Notes under the pieces: model-generated
Databases searched by the model: none
Seen by the model: the letters and a program-made list of their open reading frames with translations, nothing else
Told to the model about the DNA's origin: nothing
From: Yponomeuta sedellus
Lineage: Eukaryota; Arthropoda; Insecta; Lepidoptera; Yponomeutidae
Reading direction: 5' to 3'
Assembly: GCA_934045075.1 (NCBI GenBank)
Contig: OW203727.1
Span: 18,226,861 to 18,290,860 of the forward strand
Length of the DNA stretch: 64,000 bases
Part shown: positions 33,736 to 44,700 of the stretch, one piece after another
Numbering within the stretch: position 1 is the first letter of the stretch
How the letters are laid out: each line of letters starts with the position of its first letter
Program-made: the position numbers and the translations under genes

Positions 33736-34621
33736 GTGCATACGTCGGAGTCATTTCTTATAATTAATATACTCGTGCTTTCGTCCTTATTCAGGTACTT
33801 ACCTCAACCTTAGTTTCACCTTCGCAACTGAACCCCGAAACTCCTTCGAAAATGTGTAATTTCTGAAACATTTCGGTAAGAACTCGCCATTTTCAATAAC
33901 TGTTGTTGTACAGGTTTTGAAAACAAATGTTTCTCTGTTTATTACACTTTAATGCACAATAAAACTTAAATAACATACAATGTGACAACAATTATGTACA
34001 AAGGCGGACTTATTTCAACAGAAAGTTCTTCCAGCTTGCCTAAATATTTTGGAATTAAAAAAAGAGAAGGCAAATAACATTCAAACAACATTTAAAAACC
34101 ATGCTACCTTCATTTATAAATAAAATAATACTTACTTCTATACATACAACTTATGAGTACCTATCTACATAAATATTGTAAAGAAAAAAATACAATATAT
34201 AATAAATTTAATCGTAAAATATAACAATAAATTAAACTATAATAAACATACATATAAATATATAGTTACTAAGTTATAATTAATTTAACTACATTTAAAT
34301 ACTGTTTTAATATATTTAGCGGTTTATAGCACAGGTAGCAAAGTTGCAAGATGTTCAATCTTCTATATAATAAAATTATTTACTTTGTGTTTTTAAACAG
34401 GTATTTGATTTTGATTATATATTTTTTTATGATTGACTGTGCCAACTTATTCACACCGTATTTTTTTATTTAGCCTATTGAATTCCCACTGCAGGGCACA
34501 GGCCTTCTTACGGAGAGAGGTATGGGCTTAATTACCACGCGTGCCTGCCGCGGATTGGCCATTTCAAGCGCTGCTAATAAGCCCTAATATTTAAGAAATA
34601 TGAATCATCATATAATTTGAA
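33736..34621. other. Intergenic
   Basis: Very AT-rich, no gene seen. 34466-34580 carries the GCAGGGCACAGGCCTTCTTA dispersed repeat. Confidence 0.45.
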
Positions 34622-34996
34622 TCGCTCGTAGCCCCGGCCCCGGCTGCCTGAGTGATCTTAAGCGATAACGAAGGTTAAGCAATATAGGGTACGTTCAGTG
34701 CATGAATAGGTGACCGTCTATGACTAAAACTAGTGGCATTTTTCTAGCGGTTCCGTGCTTCGCAAGGCACGTTAAGCAGTTGGTGCCGGCTGCCGTCGAT
34801 AGATGACAGTCGTTAAGACAAGTCAGAGGATTTAAGGCGGGTTGAAAACTTCTGACAGTAAGACCAGCCACTAGTCTTGCAAGCCTCCACCAATCCGGAC
34901 TTCCGGCTCCCGTGGTGGAGTATGGTCTATACTTTCCTCAGGGAAGAGATCCGTGCCCTTCGGTGGGGACATAATGGGTTGATGATAATGATGATG
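34622..34996 (+). mobile_element. 5S-derived SINE
   Basis: Full length, variant with GATCTTAAGCGATAACGAAG head and GGGTTGATGATAATGATGAT tail. Confidence 0.8.
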
Positions 34997-35351
34997 ATTT
35001 AAGAAAATTTTGATCTGTGAAACAATACATAGAGCAAGATGTAACGATATAAAACACAAAATGTAGTTTAGTTGTTGCAGAAATTGCACACTCTATAGTT
35101 TTTCGTTTCAAAGTAACTGAGGGATACAATTCTCCACTAAGTAACAAAACGATATTATCAGACCGTCTATATGAGCACCGACAGCCTGATAACTCTACTG
35201 TACCTGCGTAAATTCAATTCTACAAAGGACACAGGTGTAGAGTGTAATAAACTAAGTAGTTGTCTTCATCCACTTCAATTGTGGCGCCCGCGTTTTATGG
35301 GGACTAACCTAATTCAGAGAGGGACTGCGTCTTGAGTGATGACTTATGGTG

Positions 35352-35741
35352 AGTGTTATTTAAAGACGGTTTTTGTGACAACTAAATTATATTTTCAAAA
35401 CCAGCATTACAAGAAAAAATATCTATGTACAAAGAGGTATATAAAACTATTAATCGCCAACGTACAACAGATAGATAGTTAAATAGGTGTCTAGATATAC
35501 ATCCATTTATGTATCTATCTTTATCTCTATCTTAGTCCATACATCACTCACCATCCGTCCATCTAGATAGCTAGATGGACGGATGGATAGAGAACACTTC
35601 ATTCCACAAAAAAATAGGAATTACATAGGTAATATAAATCTGAAGATCTCATAAAATCTTTCGGAACTTTGGCACAACTGGTGTTATATAAAAGACGGTT
35701 TTGTGACAATTAAATTATATTTTCATAACCAGCGTTACGGC
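35352..35741 (+). repeat. Direct repeat of about 55 bp
   Basis: 35352-35409 and 35683-35740 share AAAGACGG-TTTTGTGACAA-TAAATTATATTTTCA-AACCAGC-TTAC, enclosing about 275 bp. The second copy abuts the SINE at 35741. Confidence 0.7.
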
Positions 35742-35997
35742 CGCTAGTGGCATTTTTCCGAGCGCTTCCGTGCTTCGCAAGGCACGTTAAGCCGTTGGTG
35801 CCGGCTGTCATATAATGGCAGTCGTTGAGCCATCTCAGAGGCCTTATGGGCGGCCTGATAACTTCTGACAGTAAAGTCCCGCCACTGTCTTACAATCCTC
35901 CACCAACCCGGACTTGGCCCCCGTGGTGGAATATGGCCTAACCTTCCTGCGATGCAGCAAGAGACTTGTGCTCCAGCAGTGGAGACATACAAGGGTT
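35741..35997 (+). mobile_element. 5S-derived SINE, 5'-truncated
   Basis: Starts at CGCTAGTGGCATTTTTCC and keeps the rest of the family body and tail. Confidence 0.8.
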
Positions 35998-36275
35998 ATA
36001 CTATTTTTATTTTTAATGCACTAACCCTTGCTAAGGACAATTTTAAAAACCTATTTAGAGGCTAAAAATTCCACCCATGCCGGGTTTCGAACCCGCGACC
36101 TCTGGCTATCCGTGCCAGCGCTCTTTTCGACTGAACGAATGGGCGACTCACCAGCATCAGTGAAATTTCGAACCTCCATACACTATACTCTGTATTACGT
36201 ACAGGCAGCGACATCTGGCTGAAATAATTTGCATCACTTGCAGCCCCGAGTACCTACTTTGCAGTTAGGTTAATA
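35998..36275 (-). repeat. tRNA-like repeat family A
   Basis: Core about 36072-36150 on the minus strand, inserted directly after the SINE. Confidence 0.75.
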
Positions 36276-36749
36276 AAGATACAAGGGTTGATAAAGATAT
36301 AGCTGAAGATACCGTACAATTGGTATTGCTGAGAAAATTCTGCTATACAACCGACGACGATGGAGAGTTACTAAAGGAAAAATAAAACAGGTTAAAAATC
36401 AGTGGAACTATAAAAACGCCTGTAACGCCACGCCATCTATGATTTTTTTTGTGAAATTGTGCTGAAATCGGCTCATTATCCAGTTTTTGGCGATTAATAG
36501 CTTTATAAACCTTTTTTGTACCTAGATACTTTTTCTTTGTAACGCTGGTTCGTTCCATCGAACCATCTACTCGGGCCTGCAGACACGCGGTAACCGCAAC
36601 AAAATCCTGAACGCCAAATGAATATGACTCTAATAAATAACTATGCACATCAAACACTCGCCCCCAAGGAGATGTGACTGTAATTAGTCCTGTAAAAGTG
36701 TACTGAATTTGCTTTTGTCTAAGGGCCTTTTTCACAATCTGCAGATTAG
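36276..36749. other. Intergenic with an unassigned open frame
   Basis: The minus-strand frame 36771-36343 (142 codons) has no recognisable domain. Its AAAGAAAAAGTATCTAGGTA block resembles 35410-35465, so it is more likely part of a repeat. Confidence 0.3.
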
Positions 36750-36885
36750 GTTCCGGATAAGCTATCCGCAACCAGGGCTGCCGTTTGTTCTAAATTTGAA
36801 GCCATAAACGAACACACGCAATATAGGAAAATTTATTTAAATTTAGAACAAACTGCAGCCCTGGTTGCGAATAGCTTATCTGGAA
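36750..36885. repeat. Foldback element
   Basis: Arms of about 46 bp, GATAAGCTATCCGCAACCAG and the complement CTGGTTGCGAATAGCTTATC at the outer part, spacer about 40 bp. Confidence 0.8.
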
Positions 36886-37414
36886 CTTTATTTGAACATT
36901 GTGAAACAGGGGCTTAGTGTTACTTTCTATGGCAACAATGCGAATAACATCCTCTATCGCGGGCAGGCCTGAGTAGAGCAGTTGAGTGCTTCATAAACCC
37001 GCGGTTTTACCTCGCGCAGCTGCGACTTACTAACCTGTGTCCAATAAAACATACGACAGAAGAACCGTAGGTGTAAGCTCTAACAACAATTTAGTTTTAT
37101 TGTTCGCAGTACTTCCATCACTTGGGGTTTCACGCATGTATGGAACTGGTAAGAAAATAAAATTCGCAGTAGTTCCACCTTAGAACTACTTGAACTAGTA
37201 CTAAATCATGGAACTAGTTACAGGATGAAAGTACTATATGCAGTAGTTTCATCGTGCAATTAATACCATTTTATGTATTTCCCATTAGTTCCATTCACGC
37301 ATATAGGCCAAACGGTCCCTACTTATGTGATTAAAGGATAATTTCTGGCAAATTAAAAACAATTAAGTACATTTAATAAAAACATCGATAAAAATATCAT
37401 AAAAACATTGAAAT
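36886..37414. other. Intergenic
   Basis: Nothing recognised; several ACTAGTTCC/GGAACTAGT short inverted motifs at 37140-37290. Confidence 0.4.
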
Positions 37415-37560
37415 CGTTCATAGCCCGGGCTGCCTGAGTGATCTTAGACAATCACGGAGGTTAAGCAACATAGGGTGCGCTCAGTGCATGGATGGGTGAC
37501 CGTCTATGACTAACGCTAGTAGCATTTTTCCGGGCGGTTCACACTTCTAGCAAGGGGGTC
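37415..37560 (+). mobile_element. 5S-derived SINE head
   Basis: Best preserved 5S-like head: GTTAAGCAACATAGGGTGCG and GCATGGATGGGTGACCG; broken off after GCATTTTTCCGGGCGG. Confidence 0.75.
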
Positions 37561-37604
37561 TCATGCACTTAAGCAAGGTGCTTCACATGAGACAAGCTTC
37601 CCAC

Positions 37605-38035
37605 TGATGCCGGTGAGTCGCCTATTAGCTCAGTTGGAAAGAGCGCTGGCACGGATATCCAGAGGTCGCGGGTTCGAATCCCGGCATGGGTAGATTTTTT
37701 AGCCTCTAAATAGGTTTTTAAAATTGTCCTTAGCACGGGTTAGTGCATTAAAAATAAAAATAGTATAATCATGTGGGTACAGCCATATCGTTCCGATGTA
37801 AAAAACCTAACTGCAAAGTAGGTAGTCGGGGCTGTAAGTGATGCAATCTACTTCAGCCAGATGTCGCTGCCTGTACGTAATACAGAGAATAGTGTAAAGA
37901 GGTTCGAAATTTCACTGATGCCGATGAGTCGCCCATTAGCTCAGTTGGAAAGAGCGCTGGCACGGATAGCCAGAGGTCGCGGGTTCGAATCCCAGCATGG
38001 GTGGAATTGTTAGCCTCTAAATAGGTTTTTAAAGC
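37605..38035 (+). repeat. tRNA-like family A, head-to-tail dimer
   Basis: Two cores (37617-37691 and 37931-38003) in direct orientation with a 311-bp period and a complete intervening unit. Confidence 0.85.
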
Positions 38036-38036
38036 T

Positions 38037-38230
38037 TCCCATGCTGCCGGTATGTTCCAACCACGATCTCTATTAAAATTTGGATGCCTGCGGATCTCTA
38101 TTGCCTCGCGTATCATTCTAGGGAAGAAACGGTCTTCTCGGGCTAGAACTTTAACTTTATCGAAATGTATAAAGTGATTGGTACCGCTAAGTGTATGTTC
38201 GCTGACTGCAGATCTACCGATAGCTAAGGG
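38037..38230 (-). pseudogene. Penelope-like element C-terminal (GIY-YIG type) fragment
   Basis: The minus frame reads SAVSEHTL, FDKVKVLARED, FPRMIREAIEIRRHPN, FNRDRGWNIPAAW. This arrangement (A-EH, then R-EA-EI with the acidic residue, then NRD-G) is typical of the endonuclease domain at the end of Penelope-like retroelement proteins. Only about 65 residues remain; it runs directly into the tRNA-like repeat. Confidence 0.65.
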
Positions 38231-38251
38231 CTGTGCCCAGCAGTGTGACAT

Positions 38252-39295
38252 AATGATGGCTACATAAGAAAAATTGTGTTAAGGATCTCATCTATAGCCT
38301 AACCAAAACCCCTTTATAACGCATCCACTGCATATACGTTTATCCTACTTTCTGTAAAGAACACTTAGTAAGAAGGCTTTTAGAATGCAAGTGAGCGAGA
38401 TCCGGCGTTGACGTCATACAAGCCCATAAAGTTTCCACCAAGGAGCAATTCTCGTACGAACGTAGTTTGGTTTTTATACCGGCTGTAAATCCGCAACTGA
38501 GAGATATTTACGGAGATATCTTTAATACTGATAATGGTCAGAATTCACATATAAACTAAAAAAAAGTTGTGCATTTCATAGTCTGACGTCACCGTTTATT
38601 ATCGATAACGAAACGCCCACCTCTAACATCAAAATGTCTTGCGCATTCCTAAATTTGTATGCCCGCGCAGACAAAGCACGACTTGACAACCACGCACCCA
38701 TTTGCACACATTAATTTCAACCCCTTGTAAATAATAGCCAAACTAAGCTTGTATAGGAAATACTCCTTGAAAATTTGTGACTTCAAAATGTAAATAAGAT
38801 TTGCTGGTTCTTTGTAAGCTTTAGATCCAAATCTAATTTATTGTTTATGTTAAGCTAGCTGTCCTGACGAACGTCGTACTGCCTTAGAACCCATTTATAG
38901 TACGGGTATGGTAACAAGAATTTTATAAAATTTATACTCTTCTTGTTACCACGGGAACACAATAAATAAATATCTTCGAGTTTTGCTTGAAAGAAGGTTA
39001 CGGTAATAATAAAATTTCTTAATCAAGATCTTTGTCGATCTGTGTACCAAGTTTCATGTAACTTTGAGATGTTTTAATTTGTTTTTAATGTTTGACGAAA
39101 TTTTATGAATTGTTTGTTTATTTTAATGATTCAATATTTTTTTAGGTATTGTTTTTACATATTCTACCTGTAAAAAAAAAAATTTTTAATTTACTCGTAA
39201 TATAACTTTTCTTATATCTAGTTATGCGCTTTTCCTCATTTTGTGGTTTAAACCTGTAAGAACAAGTTCTATTATAAAATAATAACATTTAAGGT
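38252..39295. other. Intergenic
   Basis: AT-rich, no gene or named repeat. Confidence 0.45.
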
Positions 39296-39480
39296 GAAGT
39301 TATAGTACCGCTCGCTAATTGTGAAGGAAAACGTCGTGAGGAAACCTGAATGTATTTGTATTTGAATACTCATAGCTTGAAATTGCCAATCCGCAGTGGG
39401 CACGTGTTAATTAAGCCCATACTCTCTCTTTTTCTGAAAAGGCTTGTGCCCAGCAGTGGGGCGTTTAAACGCTGTTTAAG
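39296..39480 (-). mobile_element. Dispersed repeat (CGTGAGGAAACCTGAATG family)
   Basis: Matches pieces at 15100-15190, 22680-22860 and 45810-46000 (CTTGAAATTGCCAATCCGCA, GCCCAGCAGTGGGGCG). Class unknown; ends resemble the LINE/SINE tails of the window. Confidence 0.55.
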
Positions 39481-39659
39481 AAAATCAAAATAACATTTGT
39501 AATATCAGTAAGGTACATAAATGGATCTACAATGAGCTGACCTTCTGTTATATTTCTTTAGTGGTATTAGAAGCTTTCACTTCACCGTCCAGGTAGCGGC
39601 ACTCTGGCCAGTTTGTCTTCGCCTTTGTACAAGACCCTTTTCTAATTAAATCGGCAATT

Positions 39660-40510
39660 TTATACATTCAACGACCCTGAATTTAGTTTTGTATTTAAGT
39701 GCCTTCGATTTCAAACCTATATGTCCCCACTGCACTGGTCTCTTCCTGCGTTGCAGGAAGTTTAGGCCATACTCCACCACGGGGGCAAAGTCCGGGTTGG
39801 GGGTGGTTTGTAAGACATTGACGGGCCTTACTGCCTTATTTAAGTGCCTAGTGTACTTAAATGAAAACTAAATTCGGTTTCAGGTAAATTTAGATATTCG
39901 ACGAAGTAGAGTAGCTACTTAATTAAAAAATAAATTCAGTTTTAGATAATTTTAAATATTCAATGTCCCTGAATTTAGTTTTTGATTTAAGTAGCTAATA
40001 AAAGCTAAATTCAGTTTTAGATAATAAGTAAGACCCTGAATTTAGTTTTGATTTAAGTAGCTACTCTACTTAAATCAAAACTAAATTCAGTTTTAGCGAC
40101 CGCATGACGATAAATCTAACTTCGGGGCCCGAGGCGCGTAATCTTAAAAAAAGAAATAGCGACCCCCCTCATTGACTCATAGCGACCCAAGAGCTAGTAG
40201 CTACTGGCCATCAGTCTGGCCATCCAGAGAGGGAATGCTGCCAGCCTCTTGGGAACTCTCCCCATCGGCAGCGGTGTAGACTTTTTATAATATAAAGGTT
40301 TTTTGTAACTATATGCGTCTTGTTAAGTAGTAATATTGTATATATTATTATAGGAAAATTTACTAATTTTAGAGAATTTGATACTTTCTTAAGCCTGAGT
40401 TTAGTTATGATATAAGTAGCTACTCTATTTCATTAAAAACTAAATTCAGTTTTACATATTTGTAATAAAATTTTAGATATTCAAAAGCCCTGAATATCTA
40501 AAATAATAAT
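39660..40510. repeat. Cluster of CTGAATTTAGTTTT direct and inverted repeats
   Basis: The 20-30 bp motif around CTGAATTTAGTTTT-GATTTAAGTAGC occurs at least seven times in both orientations, with a perfect hairpin at about 40033-40094. A 5S-SINE tail fragment (39716-39830, minus) is embedded. Confidence 0.7.
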
Positions 40511-41104
40511 ACTTAAGTAGTGTAGGAAAAGACCACGTCCTTCCTTCGTGTCGTACAGTATGCATACATGAATATAATTATGCGTTCGTACACTCATACA
40601 TATAAACTCACGCCTGAAACTCGGAGGGGTAGGCAGAGACTGGGGTTTGCTAATTGCCACGTTAAGACAAACCTGTTTCGCTTCTTAGTCGCCGCATGCA
40701 TGCAGGCAGGTGTTTTGTATCGTGCCCTTCGCTTGACCTACATTTGCTCGGTATAAATTATTTTTATTTCCTTCTTTAATCTTTCTTTTTTGAACCTTTT
40801 CATACAATACACTCTTATGGCAAATTTTTATAACAACCCTCTTCAAGGTGCTCATTATATAAGTGGTTACAGCCGCAGGGCTGGTGAAAATATCACGTTA
40901 TTTCAATTTGAAATACTGACTTCATTTAACAAAGTAAGGAAAAGGACATGTCGCTAATAAAAGAGTGGAAACCGACCAAGTAACACGAGCGTGCTTGCAT
41001 TCCATGTTTATTGGTTCCGTATTTCAAAGCTTCTACTAGAATTATCTTTCTCTATAACAGCTGAAGTAGCCAAAGCTTGATAGCAGACCTCATTAATTCG
41101 GTAT
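40511..41104. other. Intergenic
   Basis: No gene recognised. Confidence 0.4.
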
Positions 41105-41310
41105 CGATATCAACCCTTTATATGTCCCCACTGTTGGGGCACGGGTCTCTTCCTGTATCGCAGGAAGGTTAGGCCATACTCCACCACGGGGGCCAAGTCC
41201 GGGTTCGTGGAGGATTGTAAGACAGTGGCGGGCCTTACTGTCAGAAGTTATCAAGCCGCCCATAAGGCCTCTGACATGGTTTAACGACTGCCATTACATG
41301 ACAGCCGGCA
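41105..41310 (-). mobile_element. 5S-derived SINE, 3' half
   Basis: Complement of the tail and body up to TGGTGCCGGCTGTCATGTAA. Confidence 0.78.
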
Positions 41311-41785
41311 CCAACCTCATTAATTACATTGTATTAAATATAATTGAGGAGGAAGAGAGTTAGGAGAAGAAGAAAGTCGGGGCTCAGAAACATCAATGAA
41401 TAGACTGATAGCCAGCGTCAAAGACCTGTTTTGCTTGGCAAAAAAAATGGTAGAATATGCGAATCTGACGGCCATCCTCCTTAAGTGGAGAGACAAAGAA
41501 AGAAGAAGAAAAAATATTATTGGTATGAGCGCTACAACATACCGCTCGGGTCAGATCCATCTAAAAATAATGTCCCGGGCACTGCAGGGTCCTTATGTCT
41601 CTATCTTTTCTTATAGTAGAGAACTTCCTTTAAGATCACAACAGGTGACGATACTTGTATCGATTGTAGAAATATGTTGCTGAAATCGGTAAGGGTAAAA
41701 AAGCCGACCGTTTCAGCCGTTATCCAATGAGATATTCAAATTCTAAAAGTCACGCAAAATTTTCTTCTGATATTGCTTGAAGACA

Positions 41786-44700
41786 ATGAGACGCAAAATC
41801 TTTTTTCCTTGCAAAGGAACCCTACAAATGGAGTTCATAAGAAACCTCCATTCTTTCCCCGAACGAGTTCTGAGTACCATGCTGAAAAGGATCACAGATT
41901 TTTATAACAAAAATGACTGCGATTTCCGCCGAGGCACCGTCGACCCGTATCAGTTTCAAAGAATTTTCTATATCATAGTAAAAGTGTTTGGTGTTGTTGA
42001 TGACAAGCCTGTACCAGTTTGGAGGTAAACACTCTCTTCTCATTTTCTACCTACAGCGCCTTAATGCTTTACTCTCCATCGTAGGTTGTCTGGAAGAAAT
42101 TGCTCTAAGCAATAAGGCGCTCATTAGGGGAGGGCTATGTCCAGCAGTGGACTACATAATATAGCCTGAAGAAGAAGAAGAGGAATAAGGCCGCCAATTG
42201 TGCTGTATCTGTGTAATTATTTTTTGTTTGTTTTTTCCTGGTGTACAATAAAGAATATTCTTATCTTATATTCTTTTTAATGCACTAACCCGTGCTAAGG
42301 ACAATTTTAAAAACCTATTTATTTTGAGCCTCTAAATAGGTTTTTAAAATTGTCCTAAGCATGGGTTAGTGCATTACAAAGAATATAATCACATGGGTAC
42401 AGCGATATCATTCCGATGTAAAACCTAACGGCAAAGTAATGTACTCTGGGCTGCAAGTGATGCAAATTACTTCAGCCAGATGTTGCTGCCTGTACGTCAT
42501 ACAGAGAGTATTGTAAAGAGATACGAAATTTCATTGATGCCGGTAAGTCGCCCATTAGCTCAGTTGGGAGAGCGCTGGCACGGTTTGCCAGAGGTCGCGG
42601 TTTTGAGTCCCGGCATCGGTGGAATTTTTAGCCTCTAAATAGGCTCAATGCTTCTTCTTGCAAGCATGCGTGGTGAAAGGATTTGCCAATCAGCGTAAGG
42701 GATTCGTAGGGGTTCAGTGAATATGTCGCTAAGCGGAGGCCACCCAATGCTGAGTGGAGGTCTCTCCTAGTATCAAACTTGATGTGATCAGAGTGCAGAT
42801 ATTAAAGTATTCGTTTTCGTTATCAACCCTTGTATGACCTCACTGCTGGAGCATACTCCACCTGGGGGGCCAAGTCCGGGTTGTTGGAGGATGGTAAAAC
42901 AGTGGCGGGCCTTACTGTCAGAAGTTATCAAGCCGCCGCCGGTACATGACAGACGCCATCAACGGCTTAACGTGCCTTGCGTGTCATGGCTTAACGACTG
43001 CCATTACACAACAGCCGGCACCAACGAAGCTTAACAAAGCGCTCGGAAAAATGCCACTAGCGGTAGTCTCGGGACGGTCACAGTTTTTAAAGTATAAGTT
43101 GAAAAAAAAAAATAACAAAAAAACTGCCAAATGTGAGTTCTGACTCACACAATTGCACTTGGCTGATTTTTCTTTCTTTTCTTCACAAAATATTTTTATT
43201 ATTTCAGTTGTCCTGTGAAAACCTTTCTCGTAATTTGTGGTTGGATTGGTTTGACCATGGCTATCTTCTCCACCTATCACGGGATACAAATAAACGATCT
43301 ACCGTTCATCACCGAAGCTGCAATGTACATCATCATTTTTAACAACAAACTCATGATAATCGCCTGCTCAAAGATCAACTTAAAGGAATACCATAGCTTC
43401 TTGCGGGCTATGAGAAGTAATTATCGTTATGTTTGTACACCTGATTGTCGATACAGGTAAGTTTATCTTCATAATTATAATAAATCAGCAATGGGGAACA
43501 TGCCTCAAAGTTAGTTAGGATAATTATAGAAAAACTTAAAATATTTTCAAATTAGTTAGGTATACCATATTTATTTTCAGGATTTTTTTTTAATAAAAAA
43601 AACAGAGTTAGTTACTTTTTCATCAAAATGAAATGAAAAGGTTTTATTCAAAGTAGCGCAGATACTGCGGCTTAATGAACGTTACATGTCAAACTATCGT
43701 TAAGTTTCTCTAAGAAGGATGGACTCGAATATTAATAAATGCTTTATGCATTAGAGGTTTCATAAACAAAAACTCAATAGTCTGTGTGGCATCGCAGTAG
43801 GCGCCAGTTTTGTATGGAGCGTACTTTATGACAGGTTCTTTATGATGAAATGTTTTGTAGAGATTTTTTAACATGATTATTAGATTTCAAGCTCTCTGAT
43901 GTGTTTAAAATATTATTTTTGTAAGTTGTCCAATTTTGCATGTTGCTCATTGATCAGGTAGTAATGATGATACAATCTCACAGCAGATTTATAAACAGCT
44001 TACATACTTACAGCAGGACACAAATCCTCCACCAGAGACAGTATGGGCTTAATCAACAGCCGTGCCTTTATATAAATAAGTATTCCCTCCTTTCATTTCC
44101 TTTCAGGGAGAGATTCTTCCAAAAACAACTGGTAACATGGAAAGCATCAATTTGGGTAGTGATCTTCATCAGTGGTACCGCAGTTGGCGCAGTTAGCCTT
44201 TCAATTATCTCACTGTTGTATTACTTAATTAATCATAATACTGAGGATGAAACGAAGAGACCGTTACTCTTTCCTTTATGGTCACCAGTGTTTGACTTTG
44301 GAGACTCTCCCTATTATGAAATTGCATTTGTGGTATTCAATATTGTACCATGTGCTTATGCATTCGGTTTTATGTGTGAGTACGTTTCGTTTTAAAGATC
44401 TTTATGTACTAACTTCTTGAAAAACTACGTTTCATGGTTATGTATCAATTTTCATTGAATAATTACTTCGTTTGTTCTTTTCATTCATTTTTCGTTTGCT
44501 CCTTTTTTCATCATTCATTTTTTGGTTCGTACATTTATTTATTTGTTCGTTCGTTTGTTTCTTTGTTTATCCATTTCTTTGTTGTTTCGTTCGCTTGTTC
44601 ATGTATGAATTTATTTACGCGATCATTAAATAACGTAAATATAAATAGAGTATCTATAGTTGAGAATTTATTGGCCTATTTATCTAATACTCACAATAAC

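Noticed and set aside
36343..36771. 142-codon open frame on the minus strand
   Set aside because: No recognisable domain, overlaps a foldback arm and resembles a nearby repeat.
37415..37510. 5S rRNA gene
   Set aside because: Only the internal part is 5S-like; the ends do not match and the copy is part of a SINE family.
37853..38251. Single 132-codon gene
   Set aside because: It is a Penelope-like fragment joined by chance to a translated tRNA-like repeat.
41396..41683. Upstream exon of the odorant receptor
   Set aside because: The frame has no Or-like sequence and no donor in phase with exon 1, which has its own ATG.
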